NCBI GenBank assembly: GCA_017409205.1
Contig: JAFQTF010000045.1
Coordinates: 1-44,184 of the forward strand
Direction: 5' to 3'
Source: Oscillospiraceae bacterium
GTDB lineage: Bacteria > Bacillota > Clostridia > Oscillospirales > Oscillospiraceae
Length of the DNA: 44,184 bases
Shown here: positions 8,531 to 16,630 of the stretch, piece after piece
How positions within the stretch are numbered: the first letter of the stretch is position 1
Layout: each line of letters starts with the position of its first letter
Translations under genes and position numbers: made by a program
The notes under the pieces: generated by a model
Database searches by the model: none
Seen by the model: only the letters and a program-made list of their open reading frames with translations
What the model was told of the DNA's origin: nothing

Positions 8531-9631
8531 TTATTTGGATTTTTGCGGTGCAAAGACCCAGCGCTGCTGGATCGTAAAGCTGACAATGAACAGGATGGTC
8601 ATGATCACGATATGGATCAGAGTCCGGAGGGCAGCCTGATCGCTGCCGATGCTGAAGAGGGTGTAGACTGCCTGATTCAGCAGGGACTGAACAACCAGCT
8701 GGGGAATGGCCAGCGCATAGTAGCGGACCATGGCTTTTCCGGTGCTGACTTTGGACTGGAATACCAGCTTTTTGTTCATAAAGAAATTCAGTATGGAGGA
8801 AACAGCCCGGGCGCCCACAGTTGCAATGCTGCCCAGCAGCGGGTCCTGCAGGAAACCCCGCAGCGCCACGGTCAGCAGGTACACCATGCCGGAATCCACC
8901 ACAAAGCTGGCGATGGAGCTGGCGGTATAGCGGAAGAAATGGGCCAGGATCAGCTTGTAGATCCGCCAGGAATCATGGATCACCCGGAAGTGGGAACTCT
9001 TGTTTTCCTCAATGTAGACAGTGCGGATCTTTACTTCATCGAAGTCAATGCCGTTGGTCTTGAAGGCCAGCAGCATATTGGTCTCATATTCAAACCGGTC
9101 GCCGTAGACATCCACCAGCGTTTCCAGAACATTCCGGGGAATGGCCCGCAGGCCGGTCTGGGTATCGGAAATGGTCATGCCCACGAAGATCTTAAAGATC
9201 ATGGAGGTGGTCTTGTTTCCGAAGCTCGACCGGGCAGGCACGTCCTCCTGGTTGAAATCCCGGCAGCCCAGAATCACATGACCGGTTTCCAGCATGTGCT
9301 CACAGCAGGCCCGGGTATCAGCGGGATGATGCTGGTTGTCACCGTCTACAGTGACCACGCCATAGCCCTCGGGCCGGTTTGCCAGGAACCACCGGAAGGC
9401 ATTCTTCAGAGCTGCGCCCTTGCCCTTGTTCACCTCATGGTGCAGCAGGTGGATCTCAGGGTGCTGCGCGGCGGCATCCTCAAAGTAATGTAAGTTTTCC
9501 GGTTTGCTGCCGTCATTTACCAGGATAATGTCGGAAAAGCCGTATTCCAGAAGACCGTCAATAACGGCGACCAGCTTTTCATCGGGGTCCAGAGAAGGCA
9601 GCACAACGGAGATTTTGGATAGATCTTTCAT
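8531..9631 (-). CDS. Family 2 glycosyltransferase fused to a GtrA-type membrane domain
   Basis: 366 residues in two parts. Residues 1 to about 225 form a GT-A fold of the dolichyl-phosphate mannose synthase type: VVLPSLDPDEKLVAVIDGL at the start, VNDGS, and the metal-binding VTVDGDNQH. The C-terminal part (about 235-360) has four hydrophobic helices with the GtrA-like YTASSIASFVVDSGMVYLL and FVSFTIQQRWVF-type ends. Such fusions transfer a sugar onto undecaprenyl phosphate and move it across the membrane to modify wall polymers. First gene of the operon that continues leftwards; a GAGG site precedes its ATG and a promoter lies at 9685-9712. Confidence 0.88.
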   Translation of the reverse strand: MKDLSKISVVLPSLDPDEKLVAVIDGLLEYGFSDIILVNDGSKPENLHYFEDAAAQHPEIHLLHHEVNKGKGAALKNAFRWFLANRPEGYGVVTVDGDNQHHPADTRACCEHMLETGHVILGCRDFNQEDVPARSSFGNKTTSMIFKIFVGMTISDTQTGLRAIPRNVLETLVDVYGDRFEYETNMLLAFKTNGIDFDEVKIRTVYIEENKSSHFRVIHDSWRIYKLILAHFFRYTASSIASFVVDSGMVYLLTVALRGFLQDPLLGSIATVGARAVSSILNFFMNKKLVFQSKVSTGKAMVRYYALAIPQLVVQSLLNQAVYTLFSIGSDQAALRTLIHIVIMTILFIVSFTIQQRWVFAPQKSK

Positions 9632-9684
9632 AATAATCGCCTCTTCTTCATTTGCGCATAGATGGTCACATTAAAACACACTAT

Positions 9685-9712
9685 ACTATAACACATTTCC
9701 CCGGAAATGCAA
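9685..9712 (-). promoter_or_regulatory. Promoter of the envelope operon
   Basis: On the minus strand: TTGCAT (9712-9707), a 16-base spacer and TATAGT (9690-9685), 54 bases upstream of the GT2-GtrA start. The inverted repeat ATTTCC-CC-GGAAAT lies within the spacer. Confidence 0.6.
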
Positions 9713-9780
9713 AGGCTTTTCAGAAATATTTAATAGAAAATAAAGGAAACGGCTCTGCAACTGCCGAAGCCGGGGGGAAC

Positions 9781-9809
9781 TTGACACCATCCGGCGGGTA
9801 TGGTACATT
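9781..9809 (+). promoter_or_regulatory. Promoter of the MFS-GH2 operon
   Basis: TTGACA (9781-9786), 17-base spacer, TACATT (9804-9809), 36 bases ahead of the ATG at 9846. Confidence 0.75.
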
Positions 9810-9845
9810 GTTTGATAGAAAACAAGGGAAAGAGGGGCAAAAAGT

Positions 9846-11159
9846 ATGAAAGCAGGAAAGCAATCCGGCCGTTTCTGGCTGGCACTGGTGATCTTCAGCC
9901 TGGTGGGGCAGGTTGCCTGGGTGGTGGAGAATATGTATTTCAACGTATTCCTCTACAAAATGTTCCGGGCATCGGCCTCGGATATCTCGCTGATGGTGGG
10001 GGCATCCGCCGTCAGTGCCACGGTGACCACTCTGCTCATCGGAGCCCTGTCCGATAAGGTGGGCAAGCGGAAGCTGTTTATCTGCGGCGGTTACATCATC
10101 TGGGGTGTCACAATCTGGAGCTTTGCCCTGATCCGTATGGACGTGATCAGTGCCCTGTTCCCCGGAGTGGCCTCTGCGGCAGCGGTGGGCGTGTCCCTGG
10201 TGATCCTCATGGACTGCGTCATGACCTTCTTCGGTTCCTCCGCCAATGATGCCTGCTTCAATGCCTGGCTGACGGATGTGACCGATGAGACCAACCGGGG
10301 TGCGGCGGAAGGCATCAATTCCATGATGCCCCTGCTGGCGATCCTGGTGGTGTTCGGCGGCTTCATGGGCTTTGACCTGAACAAAAGTGAAAGCTGGACC
10401 GCCATTTTCACCATCATCGGTCTGGTGGTGCTGGCCATTGGTGTGCTGGGCATTTTCTTGATCCGGGAGCCCCAGGTGAAGACCGAGGGAAATCAGAAGT
10501 ATTTTGCCAATATCTTCTATGGCTTCCGGCCTTCCGTCATTGTCTCCAACAAGGCGCTCTATGCCACCCTTCTGGCGGTGGCGGCCTTTAATATTTCCAT
10601 TCAGGTGTTCATGCCCTATCTGATTCTTTATTATAATGTAACGCTGGAAATGGCCAATTATGTGCTGGTGATGGCTCCGGCTATTATTCTGGCAGCCGTT
10701 TTTACCGCTTTCTACGGCCGGGTCTATGACCGTACAGGCTTCCGGCGGGCGGTGATTGCCCCGGTGGTGCTGCTGATGGCGGGATATGTGTTCCTGTATT
10801 TCTGCCGCAGTACGGCGCTGGTTTTCGTGGGCAGCCTGCTGATGATGTGCGGAAACCTGAGCGGTGGGGCCATTTTCGGCGCCATGGTCCGGGATCATAC
10901 TCCGGAAAATAAGGCCGGTATGTTCCAGGGCCTGCGGATCACAGCTCAGGTACTGATTCCCGGTGTGGTGGGGCCTGCCATCGGTGCGGCGGTGCTAAAA
11001 AATGCAGCAACCATCCTGAATGACGATGGAACCACATCCTTTATCCCCAATGCCAATATTTTCCTGGCAGCCTTTGCTGCCGGCATCGCCATTTGGCTGG
11101 TGCTGGCCTGGCTGTTCCGGATGCTGAAAAAGGAGGAAAGCGTATGCTGCAGAAACTGA
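9846..11159 (+). CDS. MFS transporter, SLC45/glycoside-permease-like
   Basis: A 437-residue protein with twelve predicted membrane helices. The start SGRFWLALVIFSLVGQVAWVVENMYFNVFLY and the following ALSDKVGKRK loop (MFS motif A, G-x-L-x-D-x-x-G-R/K-R/K) recall bacterial SLC45-like and GPH-type sugar carriers. The central cytoplasmic loop is GIFLIREPQVKTEGNQKYFANIFYG-like, and a second DRTGFRR copy of motif A starts the second half. Its last 16 bases overlap the start of the GH2 gene, whose ribosome-binding site is inside this gene, so the two are translationally coupled. The pairing suggests import of a glycoside that the hydrolase cleaves in the cytoplasm. Confidence 0.88.
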   Translation: MKAGKQSGRFWLALVIFSLVGQVAWVVENMYFNVFLYKMFRASASDISLMVGASAVSATVTTLLIGALSDKVGKRKLFICGGYIIWGVTIWSFALIRMDVISALFPGVASAAAVGVSLVILMDCVMTFFGSSANDACFNAWLTDVTDETNRGAAEGINSMMPLLAILVVFGGFMGFDLNKSESWTAIFTIIGLVVLAIGVLGIFLIREPQVKTEGNQKYFANIFYGFRPSVIVSNKALYATLLAVAAFNISIQVFMPYLILYYNVTLEMANYVLVMAPAIILAAVFTAFYGRVYDRTGFRRAVIAPVVLLMAGYVFLYFCRSTALVFVGSLLMMCGNLSGGAIFGAMVRDHTPENKAGMFQGLRITAQVLIPGVVGPAIGAAVLKNAATILNDDGTTSFIPNANIFLAAFAAGIAIWLVLAWLFRMLKKEESVCCRN

Positions 11160-12844
11160 TGACGGAGCGGGGCGAGGCCTTGACCGGCACACCCTGGACG
11201 GTATATCCCCGGCCCCAGATGAAGCGGGATTCTTACATAAACTTAAACGGCGAATGGGCATTTTCCTGCAATTACGGAGAGCCGGAAGGCGTAACGACCA
11301 TCAATGTTCCCTTCTGCCCGGAATCCATTCTGTCCGGCGTGGAAAAGCACTTCCCTGAGGGTGCGTGGCTGTGCTACACCCGGAAGCTGAAATTGCCGGA
11401 AGGCTTCAACCGTGGCAGAGTGCTGCTGCATGTGGGCGCAGCGGATCAGATTGCGGAAGTATTTGTAAACCGGCAGAAGGTGCTGCGGCATGAGGGTGGC
11501 TATGAAACCTTCACCGCCGATATCACGGACTATCTGCAGGAGGAAAATGAGCTGATGATCGGCTGCATCGACAGCCTTCAGGATCAGTCCTTCCCCTACG
11601 GCAAGCAGGTGATGAAGCGGGGCGGTATGTGGTACACCCCCGTGTCCGGCATCTGGCAGACGGTTTGGCTGGAAAGCGTACCGGAAACCTATATTGAAAA
11701 GCTGAACATCGAAAACCGGGGCTATTCCGTCACCATTTCCACCATTCCTGCCCTGGATGGTACTGTAACCGTTCCGAAACTGGGCAGCTTCCGGCTGGAA
11801 AACGGCAGCGTCACCATTACGCCGGAAAATCCCCGTCTTTGGAGCCCCGAGGATCCGTATCTCTATGATTTTACCGTGGAAACGGAAACGGACAGGGTGG
11901 AATCCTACTTTGCCATCCGCTCTCTGGAGATCAAAAAAGTGGGGGATTATCCCCGGCTGTGCCTGAACGGCAAGCCCTATTTCTTCCATGCGCTGCTGGA
12001 CCAGGGCTACTGGCCCGATGGCATCCTGACCCCTGCGGCACCGGAGTGCTATGCCGATGATATCCTTGCCATGAAGCGCCAGGGCTTCAATACCCTGCGC
12101 AAGCATATCAAGATAGAGGCCGAGGAATTCTACTACCAGTGCGATAAGCTGGGCATGATCGTATTCCAGGATATGGTGAACAACAGCGATTATGGCTACA
12201 TCCGGGATACGGTGCTGCCCACTTTGTTCCTGTCCTACCAGAAGCGGGGGGATAAGAACCTCCATCGGAACGAAGCCCACCGGGCCCGGTTCCTGGAGGG
12301 CATGGAAGCCACTGTCCGGCAGCTTCAGAACCATCCCAGCATCTGCTACTGGACCATCTTTAATGAAGGCTGGGGCCAGTTTGATGCGGATTCTGTTTGC
12401 AAACAGTTCCGGAAACTGGATGACACCCGGTTTATCGATGCCACCTCCGGCTGGTTCCGGCAGAAGAATACCGATGTGGACAGCCGTCATGTGTATTTCC
12501 GGAAGGTAACGGTGAAGGGCGATGGGTTGAAGCCTCTGGTGGTCAGTGAATTCGGCGGAAAGACCTGGGCCGTGGAGGGCCATGTGTTCAACCCGGACAA
12601 ATCCTACGGCTACGGCGGCTGCAAGACAAAGGATGAGCTGAATGACGCATTGGTGAAACTCTACATGGAGGAGATCCTGCCCTGCATCAAAAACGGCCTC
12701 TGTGCTGCAGTCTATACCCAGGTCAGCGATGTGGAGGACGAGATCAATGGTCTCGTGACCTACGACAGGAAGGTGGAAAAGCTGGATCCAAGCAAGATGC
12801 TTCCCGTAGCGGCGGCGCTGCAGCAGGCCATTTCGGAAAAATAA
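11144..12844 (+). CDS. Glycoside hydrolase family 2 enzyme (beta-galactosidase/glucuronidase-like)
   Basis: A 566-residue protein without a signal peptide, so cytoplasmic. The N-terminal jelly-roll (RDSYINLNGEWAFSCNYG), an Ig-like domain and a TIM barrel follow in the GH2 order. The acid/base is E408 in IFNEGWGQFD and the nucleophile E469 in VVSEFGGKTW; both are intact. The C-terminal YTQVSDVEDEINGLVTYDRK is typical of the uncharacterised GH2 subfamily common in gut Firmicutes, and I see no N-x-K motif that would mark a true beta-glucuronidase. The start at 11144 has AGGAGG 7 bases upstream and overlaps the MFS gene; an upstream in-frame ATG is inside the transporter and lacks a site. The sugar specificity is unknown. 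Confidence 0.9.
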   Translation: MLQKLMTERGEALTGTPWTVYPRPQMKRDSYINLNGEWAFSCNYGEPEGVTTINVPFCPESILSGVEKHFPEGAWLCYTRKLKLPEGFNRGRVLLHVGAADQIAEVFVNRQKVLRHEGGYETFTADITDYLQEENELMIGCIDSLQDQSFPYGKQVMKRGGMWYTPVSGIWQTVWLESVPETYIEKLNIENRGYSVTISTIPALDGTVTVPKLGSFRLENGSVTITPENPRLWSPEDPYLYDFTVETETDRVESYFAIRSLEIKKVGDYPRLCLNGKPYFFHALLDQGYWPDGILTPAAPECYADDILAMKRQGFNTLRKHIKIEAEEFYYQCDKLGMIVFQDMVNNSDYGYIRDTVLPTLFLSYQKRGDKNLHRNEAHRARFLEGMEATVRQLQNHPSICYWTIFNEGWGQFDADSVCKQFRKLDDTRFIDATSGWFRQKNTDVDSRHVYFRKVTVKGDGLKPLVVSEFGGKTWAVEGHVFNPDKSYGYGGCKTKDELNDALVKLYMEEILPCIKNGLCAAVYTQVSDVEDEINGLVTYDRKVEKLDPSKMLPVAAALQQAISEK

Positions 12845-12845
12845 G

Positions 12846-12874
12846 TTGCAAATTTCCGGAAAATGGAGTAAAAT
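12846..12874 (+). promoter_or_regulatory. Putative promoter of the arsR-type gene
   Basis: TTGCAA (12846-12851), 17-base spacer, TAAAAT (12869-12874), directly after the GH2 stop. The palindrome TTTCCGGAAA (12853-12862) sits in the spacer and could be an operator. Confidence 0.55.
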
Positions 12875-12901
12875 ACCAAAAACAGGAAAGGAGCTGAGCC
12901 T

Positions 12902-13201
12902 ATGAACACGGTACCTGAAAAAGAAACACTGGCCCATATCGCAGAGCTGTTCAAGGGCTTTGCGGACCCTACCCGGGTGCATATCCTTTGCCTGCTGCTC
13001 ACCGGTGAGGAACTGTGTGTTACGGATATTGCAGAAAAAACCGGGGTTTCCCAGAGTGCGGTTTCCCATCAGCTGCGGCTTCTGAAGCAGATGCATCTGC
13101 TCAAATCCCGCAGGGAGGGCAAGAATATGCACTATTCCCTGGCGGATGACCATGTCAGAACCATTTTGCAGATGGGTCTTGAGCATGTGATGTGCGAATA
13201 A
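12902..13201 (+). CDS. ArsR/SmtB-family metal-sensing repressor
   Basis: A 99-residue winged-helix protein at the usual family length. FADPTRVHILCLLLTGEELCVTDIAE is the ArsR helix 2-3 region, followed by the recognition helix TGVSQSAVSHQLRLLKQMHLL and the wing REGKNMHYSLAD. The last helix carries D82-x-H84-x10-H95-x2-C98, the spacing of the SmtB/CzrA alpha-5 zinc site, with Cys in the last place where SmtB has Glu and CzrA has His. The alpha-3 position has one Cys (ELCV), as in zinc sensors, not the CxC of arsenic sensors. Start ATG has GGAG about 7 bases upstream. No metal transporter gene adjoins it, so the target is unknown. Confidence 0.9.
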   Translation: MNTVPEKETLAHIAELFKGFADPTRVHILCLLLTGEELCVTDIAEKTGVSQSAVSHQLRLLKQMHLLKSRREGKNMHYSLADDHVRTILQMGLEHVMCE

Positions 13202-13209
13202 ACCTGAGC

Positions 13210-13236
13210 GGCGCGGCGGTCAGTCGCGCCGCTTTC
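13210..13236 (+). terminator. Hairpin after the arsR-type gene
   Basis: GCGGCGCG / CGCGCCGC, 8-bp stem with a 9-base loop, followed only by TTTCT. A probable but weak terminator. Confidence 0.55.
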
Positions 13237-13248
13237 TGACTGCAATGA

Positions 13249-13297
13249 GGTTTAATGCGTTAAATCTGATGAAATGAGTTTAACATATTAAACCTCC
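13249..13297. promoter_or_regulatory. Two operator-like palindromes with an embedded minus-strand promoter
   Basis: Two imperfect palindromes of the same type lie 28 bp apart: GGTTTAA-TGCG-TTAAATC (13249-13266) and GAGTTTAA-CATA-TTAAACCTC (13276-13296). On the minus strand TTGACA (13305-13300), 17 bases and TAAACT (13282-13277) form a good promoter whose spacer and -10 are covered by the second palindrome. A plus-strand TATAAT is at 13306-13311 without a clear -35. No coding gene starts in either direction, so what is regulated is not evident. Confidence 0.5.
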
Positions 13298-13413
13298 CGT
13301 GTCAATATAATTTTGTGTTTTCGACAATGACAATAAGGGTAAATCTTCGCAGAATAAGACGATCGGTCATCCCGGCATGGGTATTTCCCACGGGCCTGCG
13401 GCCTTTACAGTGG

Positions 13414-13450
13414 CAAAAAAACAGCGCGATACCCGATCCGGGTATCGCGC
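13414..13450 (-). terminator. Terminator of the M20 gene
   Basis: GCGCGATACCC / GGGTATCGCGC, 11-bp stem, followed on the minus strand by TG and seven T residues. Confidence 0.92.
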
Positions 13451-13457
13451 TTGAAGT

Positions 13458-14888
13458 TTATCCAATCACCGGCACTACTTCCGGGCCGATGGGGCAGTCA
13501 TAGCCCTCGGCGGCGGTGATGTCAAATTCTTCCCGTACCTGAGCCAGCAGTTCCGGGTTTTCCATCAGGTCAGCGGCAGTGGCGGCCAGCGTCTTGGCAG
13601 CGAACAGCATACCCTTGTGGGCAAGGCTTGTCCTGCCGCAGGAAACATTCTGCCAGGAGTGGCCGGGGGAACCGGAGGGCCAGGTGACGGCAGTGAACTG
13701 GGCAGTGGGGGTCAGCCAGCTGACATCACCCACATCCGTGGAACCGGGGGAGAATTTGTAGGAGGGGATATAGGGGAATACGAAGTTATTGATGGCTTTG
13801 CGGCCGTGCTCTGTTTTCTGGATCACAGCTTTGCGCAGCCTGGGATCCTCATTGGTCAGCAGACCGGGCAGGGGAGAAGGTGCAAAGGTGGCTTTCATCC
13901 GCCGGGCGAACAGGATTTCCTCCTGGGTGTATTCCGGCAGAGGTGCGGAGACCATATTGTCGTGGAGCAGCTGTTCCAGAACACCGTTGGAAAGGGTGTT
14001 GGCAGTGCCATCAATCTGATGGCTGGTGACTGTGGTTCCGGTCATCAGGGCGGCTCCCTTTGCAATATCGTCCACCCGCTGGGCCAGCGCTTTTGCAGTG
14101 CGAACATTTTCTCCCCGGATCATATATACCAGATTGGCGGTGGGCTGCACCACATTGGGGGAAACGCCGCCGGCATCCGTAAAGGAATAGTGGACGGATT
14201 CCTTGGGCTTCATATGCTCCCGCAGGAACTGGACGCCAACATTCATCAGCTCGGCGGCATCCAGTGCAGAGCGGCCGTTCCAGGGATCGTCGGCAGCATG
14301 GGCTGCAGTGCCGGAAAAATGATATTCCATCTGAATGGAGGCGGCATTGGAACCAATGGTGATCTCATTGGTGTCACCGGGGTGCCAGGTCAGAGCCGCA
14401 TCCAGATCCCGGAACATGCCGTCCCGGGCCATGAAGGTCTTGCCGGCGCAGCCTTCCTCGCCGGGACAGCCGTAAAATACCACAGTTCCGGAAAGGTGAC
14501 CGGCTTCGATGGCTTTCTTTACGGCAATGGCAGCACCCAGAGAACCGGCACCCAGCAGATTGTGACCGCAGCCGTGTCCGCAGCCGCCCTCTGTTATGGC
14601 CTGGGGATGGACGACGCTGTGCATCTGAGACAGACCGGACAGGGCATCGAACTCTCCCAGAAAACCGATGACCGGCCGGCCGCTGCCGTAGGAACCGGAA
14701 AATGCAGTGGCAATTCCGCACAGATTCTCCTGCACGGCAAAGCCCTCGGCTTTCAGAACAGCGACATATTCCGCGGCAGATTTTACTTCCATCATGGAAA
14801 GCTCGGCATATTCCCAGATTCTGTCGCTGACAGTGGTAATCACCGAAGCCTTTTCCTCAACAGTGCGGTATAAAATCTCTTTATCCAT
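13458..14888 (-). CDS. M20-family amidohydrolase, AbgB-like
   Basis: A 476-residue cytoplasmic protein of the M20 peptidase/aminoacylase group, closest by eye to aminobenzoyl-glutamate utilisation protein B. The metal-site segments are visible in order: GGCGHGCGHNLLGAGSLGA (about 102-120), GCPGEEGCAGKTFM and LTWHPGD, plus STDVGDVSWLTP near the C-terminus; the dimerisation domain starts at FSGTAAHAADDPWNGRSALDA. These enzymes cleave N-acyl or dipeptide-like amide bonds. The gene lies 70 bases downstream of the ABC-transporter ATPase on the same strand, with a hairpin in between, so it probably shares reduced read-through from that operon. It may process an imported amide-containing compound; the substrate is not evident. 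Confidence 0.88.
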   Translation of the reverse strand: MDKEILYRTVEEKASVITTVSDRIWEYAELSMMEVKSAAEYVAVLKAEGFAVQENLCGIATAFSGSYGSGRPVIGFLGEFDALSGLSQMHSVVHPQAITEGGCGHGCGHNLLGAGSLGAAIAVKKAIEAGHLSGTVVFYGCPGEEGCAGKTFMARDGMFRDLDAALTWHPGDTNEITIGSNAASIQMEYHFSGTAAHAADDPWNGRSALDAAELMNVGVQFLREHMKPKESVHYSFTDAGGVSPNVVQPTANLVYMIRGENVRTAKALAQRVDDIAKGAALMTGTTVTSHQIDGTANTLSNGVLEQLLHDNMVSAPLPEYTQEEILFARRMKATFAPSPLPGLLTNEDPRLRKAVIQKTEHGRKAINNFVFPYIPSYKFSPGSTDVGDVSWLTPTAQFTAVTWPSGSPGHSWQNVSCGRTSLAHKGMLFAAKTLAATAADLMENPELLAQVREEFDITAAEGYDCPIGPEVVPVIG

Positions 14889-14913
14889 GATGTCACATCC
14901 TTTATTGAATCAG

Positions 14914-14940
14914 AAAGGGGCGGCCCAGAGGCCGCCCCTG
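14914..14940 (-). terminator. Hairpin between the ABC ATPase and M20 genes
   Basis: AGGGGCGGCC / GGCCGCCCCT, 10-bp stem with a 4-base loop, followed on the minus strand by TTTCTG. Likely a partial terminator. Confidence 0.7.
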
Positions 14941-14958
14941 AGTAATTGGGGGAATATC

Positions 14959-15735
14959 TTACAGAACCTTTGCCAGGAAATCCTGGAGTCTGGGGTGCTT
15001 GGGATGGTCGAAGATCTCTTCAGGGGTGCCTTCTTCCACCAGCTTGCCGTCTGCCATGAACAGCACACGGTTGCCCACTTCCCGGGCAAAGCCCATTTCG
15101 TGGGTGACAACCACCATGGTCATACCGCCCAGGGCCAGTTCCTTCATAACTTCCAGAACTTCGCCTACCATTTCCGGGTCAAGGGCAGAGGTGGGTTCGT
15201 CAAAGAGCATGACTTCCGGCTCCATCATCAGAGCCCGGACGATGGCAATACGCTGCTTCTGACCACCGGACAGCTGGATGGGGAAAGCGCCGGCCCGGTC
15301 TTCCAGACCAACACGCTTCAGAAGGGCCATGGCCTTTTCGGTGGCCTCGGTCTTGGAGACACCCAGTACCTTCATGGGGGCCAGGATCATGTTGTCCAGA
15401 ATGGTCTTGTGGGGGAACAGGTTGAAGTGCTGGAACACCATGCCCATTTTCTGCCGGTGCAGGTTGATGTCCACTTTTTCCACCTTGCCGTGCTTGTTTA
15501 CGAACTTTTTCTTGGTGATATCGATGTTGTGGAACAGGATCTCGCCATCGGTGGGGATCTCCAGCAGGTTCAGGCTGCGGAGCAGGGTGGATTTGCCGGA
15601 GCCGGAGGGGCCGATGACAACCATCACATCACCCTTGTTCACGTCCACGGTGACATCGTCCAGCGCATGGAGGGTGCCCTTGTTGTAGTATTTCTTCAGG
15701 TTCTTGACCTGGATCAGCTTATCGCTTGTCGCCAC
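14959..15735 (-). CDS. Polar amino-acid ABC transporter ATP-binding protein
   Basis: 258 residues. Walker [10 protein letters not shown] (42-50), Q-loop FQHFNLFPH (about 101-109), signature LSGGQ (155-159), Walker B VMLFDE (175-180) and the switch His in [12 protein letters not shown] place it in the GlnQ/HisP class of polar amino-acid importers. The start is a GTG at 15735 inside the end of the permease gene (17-base overlap), preceded by GGAAG. An insertion of about ten charged residues after [17 protein letters not shown], between Walker A and the Q-loop, is longer than in E. coli GlnQ. Works with the permease and binding lipoprotein encoded upstream. Confidence 0.93.
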   Translation of the reverse strand: MATSDKLIQVKNLKKYYNKGTLHALDDVTVDVNKGDVMVVIGPSGSGKSTLLRSLNLLEIPTDGEILFHNIDITKKKFVNKHGKVEKVDINLHRQKMGMVFQHFNLFPHKTILDNMILAPMKVLGVSKTEATEKAMALLKRVGLEDRAGAFPIQLSGGQKQRIAIVRALMMEPEVMLFDEPTSALDPEMVGEVLEVMKELALGGMTMVVVTHEMGFAREVGNRVLFMADGKLVEEGTPEEIFDHPKHPRLQDFLAKVL

Positions 15736-16492
15736 GGCTCATCTTCCTTTCAAAGTATTCAATGATCTTGGAGGTGGGGAAGGTCAGGCAGAAGTAAATA
15801 CAGGCTGCGATGATCAGTGCCTCACCGATGGTAAAGGTGGCTGCCTTCACGGAGTTGACAGCAGACATGATCTCCTGAACACCGATGGTCCAGCAGATGG
15901 CGGATTCCTTGATGATGGTAACGAATTCGTTGGCGATGGCAGGCAGGATGTTTTTGATGGCCTGGGGCAGAACAATGTAGCGCATATTCTGGGTCTGGGT
16001 CATGCCGAGGCTGCGGGCAGCTTCGGTCTGGCCGCCATCGATGGACTGGATGCCGGAACGGATGATCTCGGACAGATAGGCGGCAGAGTTCAGGCTCAGG
16101 GCGATAACGCCGGGGATGAACCGCTCAAACCGGATCAGGCCGAAGAGCTTAAAGGTGGGCAGATCCAGACCAGCCAGCAGAACATAGTAGATGATGAACA
16201 GCTGGACCATCAGAGGGGTGGCCCGGAATACTTCGATGTAGACAGATGCAATAAGGTTCAGGGGACGGAAGCGGCTCAGGAAGCCGATGAAGCCGGTACG
16301 GCCCTCGCCGCCCTGGGTATTGTCCAGAAAACGGAAGGGACGCAGATCAGCCATGCGCATCAGCGCCAGCACCAGAGCCAGCACGAAGCCGAGAATAACG
16401 GTGAATGCAGACAGGGAGACAGTACAGACCAGGCCTTCTTTAAAAAGCTGGATGTACTTAAACGCGGATTGGAAACCTTCAATGGAAAGCAA
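15719..16492 (-). CDS. Polar amino-acid ABC transporter permease
   Basis: 257 residues from a TTG start at 16492, which has AAAGGAG 7 bases upstream; the frame is open further but that segment crosses the intercistronic hairpin. Five hydrophobic helices are visible. The cytoplasmic EAA loop reads [22 protein letters not shown], the usual HisM/GlnP pattern, and [17 protein letters not shown] precedes it. [20 protein letters not shown] is the characteristic N-terminal periplasmic/first-loop segment of the family. The single permease is expected to form a homodimer with two ATPase subunits. Substrate class polar amino acids; the exact amino acid is not decided. Confidence 0.92.
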   Translation of the reverse strand: MLSIEGFQSAFKYIQLFKEGLVCTVSLSAFTVILGFVLALVLALMRMADLRPFRFLDNTQGGEGRTGFIGFLSRFRPLNLIASVYIEVFRATPLMVQLFIIYYVLLAGLDLPTFKLFGLIRFERFIPGVIALSLNSAAYLSEIIRSGIQSIDGGQTEAARSLGMTQTQNMRYIVLPQAIKNILPAIANEFVTIIKESAICWTIGVQEIMSAVNSVKAATFTIGEALIIAACIYFCLTFPTSKIIEYFERKMSRGDKR

Positions 16493-16584
16493 TGGAATTC
16501 TCCTTTCGGATGTGATTTTTCGATAACTTCTGAAAACTGCATACCCGGCGGATGTGCACTTTTCAAAGGTAATCAAGGAAACTG

Positions 16585-16610
16585 CCCCGGAAGGGAGATC
16601 CCTTCCGGGG
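16585..16610 (-). other. Intercistronic stem-loop between binding-protein and permease genes
   Basis: CCCCGGAAGGG / CCCTTCCGGGG, an 11-bp perfect stem with an AGAT-type loop, located 20 bases after the binding-protein stop and 93 bases before the permease start. There is no U-tract, so it is more likely an RNA-stabilising or partial-termination element, which would allow excess binding protein. Confidence 0.7.
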
Positions 16611-16630
16611 AAGCAGGTTCATATAATGGC

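Noticed and set aside
5983..8577. Plus-strand open frame of 864 codons opposite the envelope operon
   Set aside because: Composition is typical of the reverse of biased codons; the minus-strand genes carry NAGPA and membrane features.
11243..13186. Minus-strand open frame of 647 codons opposite GH2 and the arsR-type gene
   Set aside because: Shadow of two recognisable plus-strand genes; no family features.
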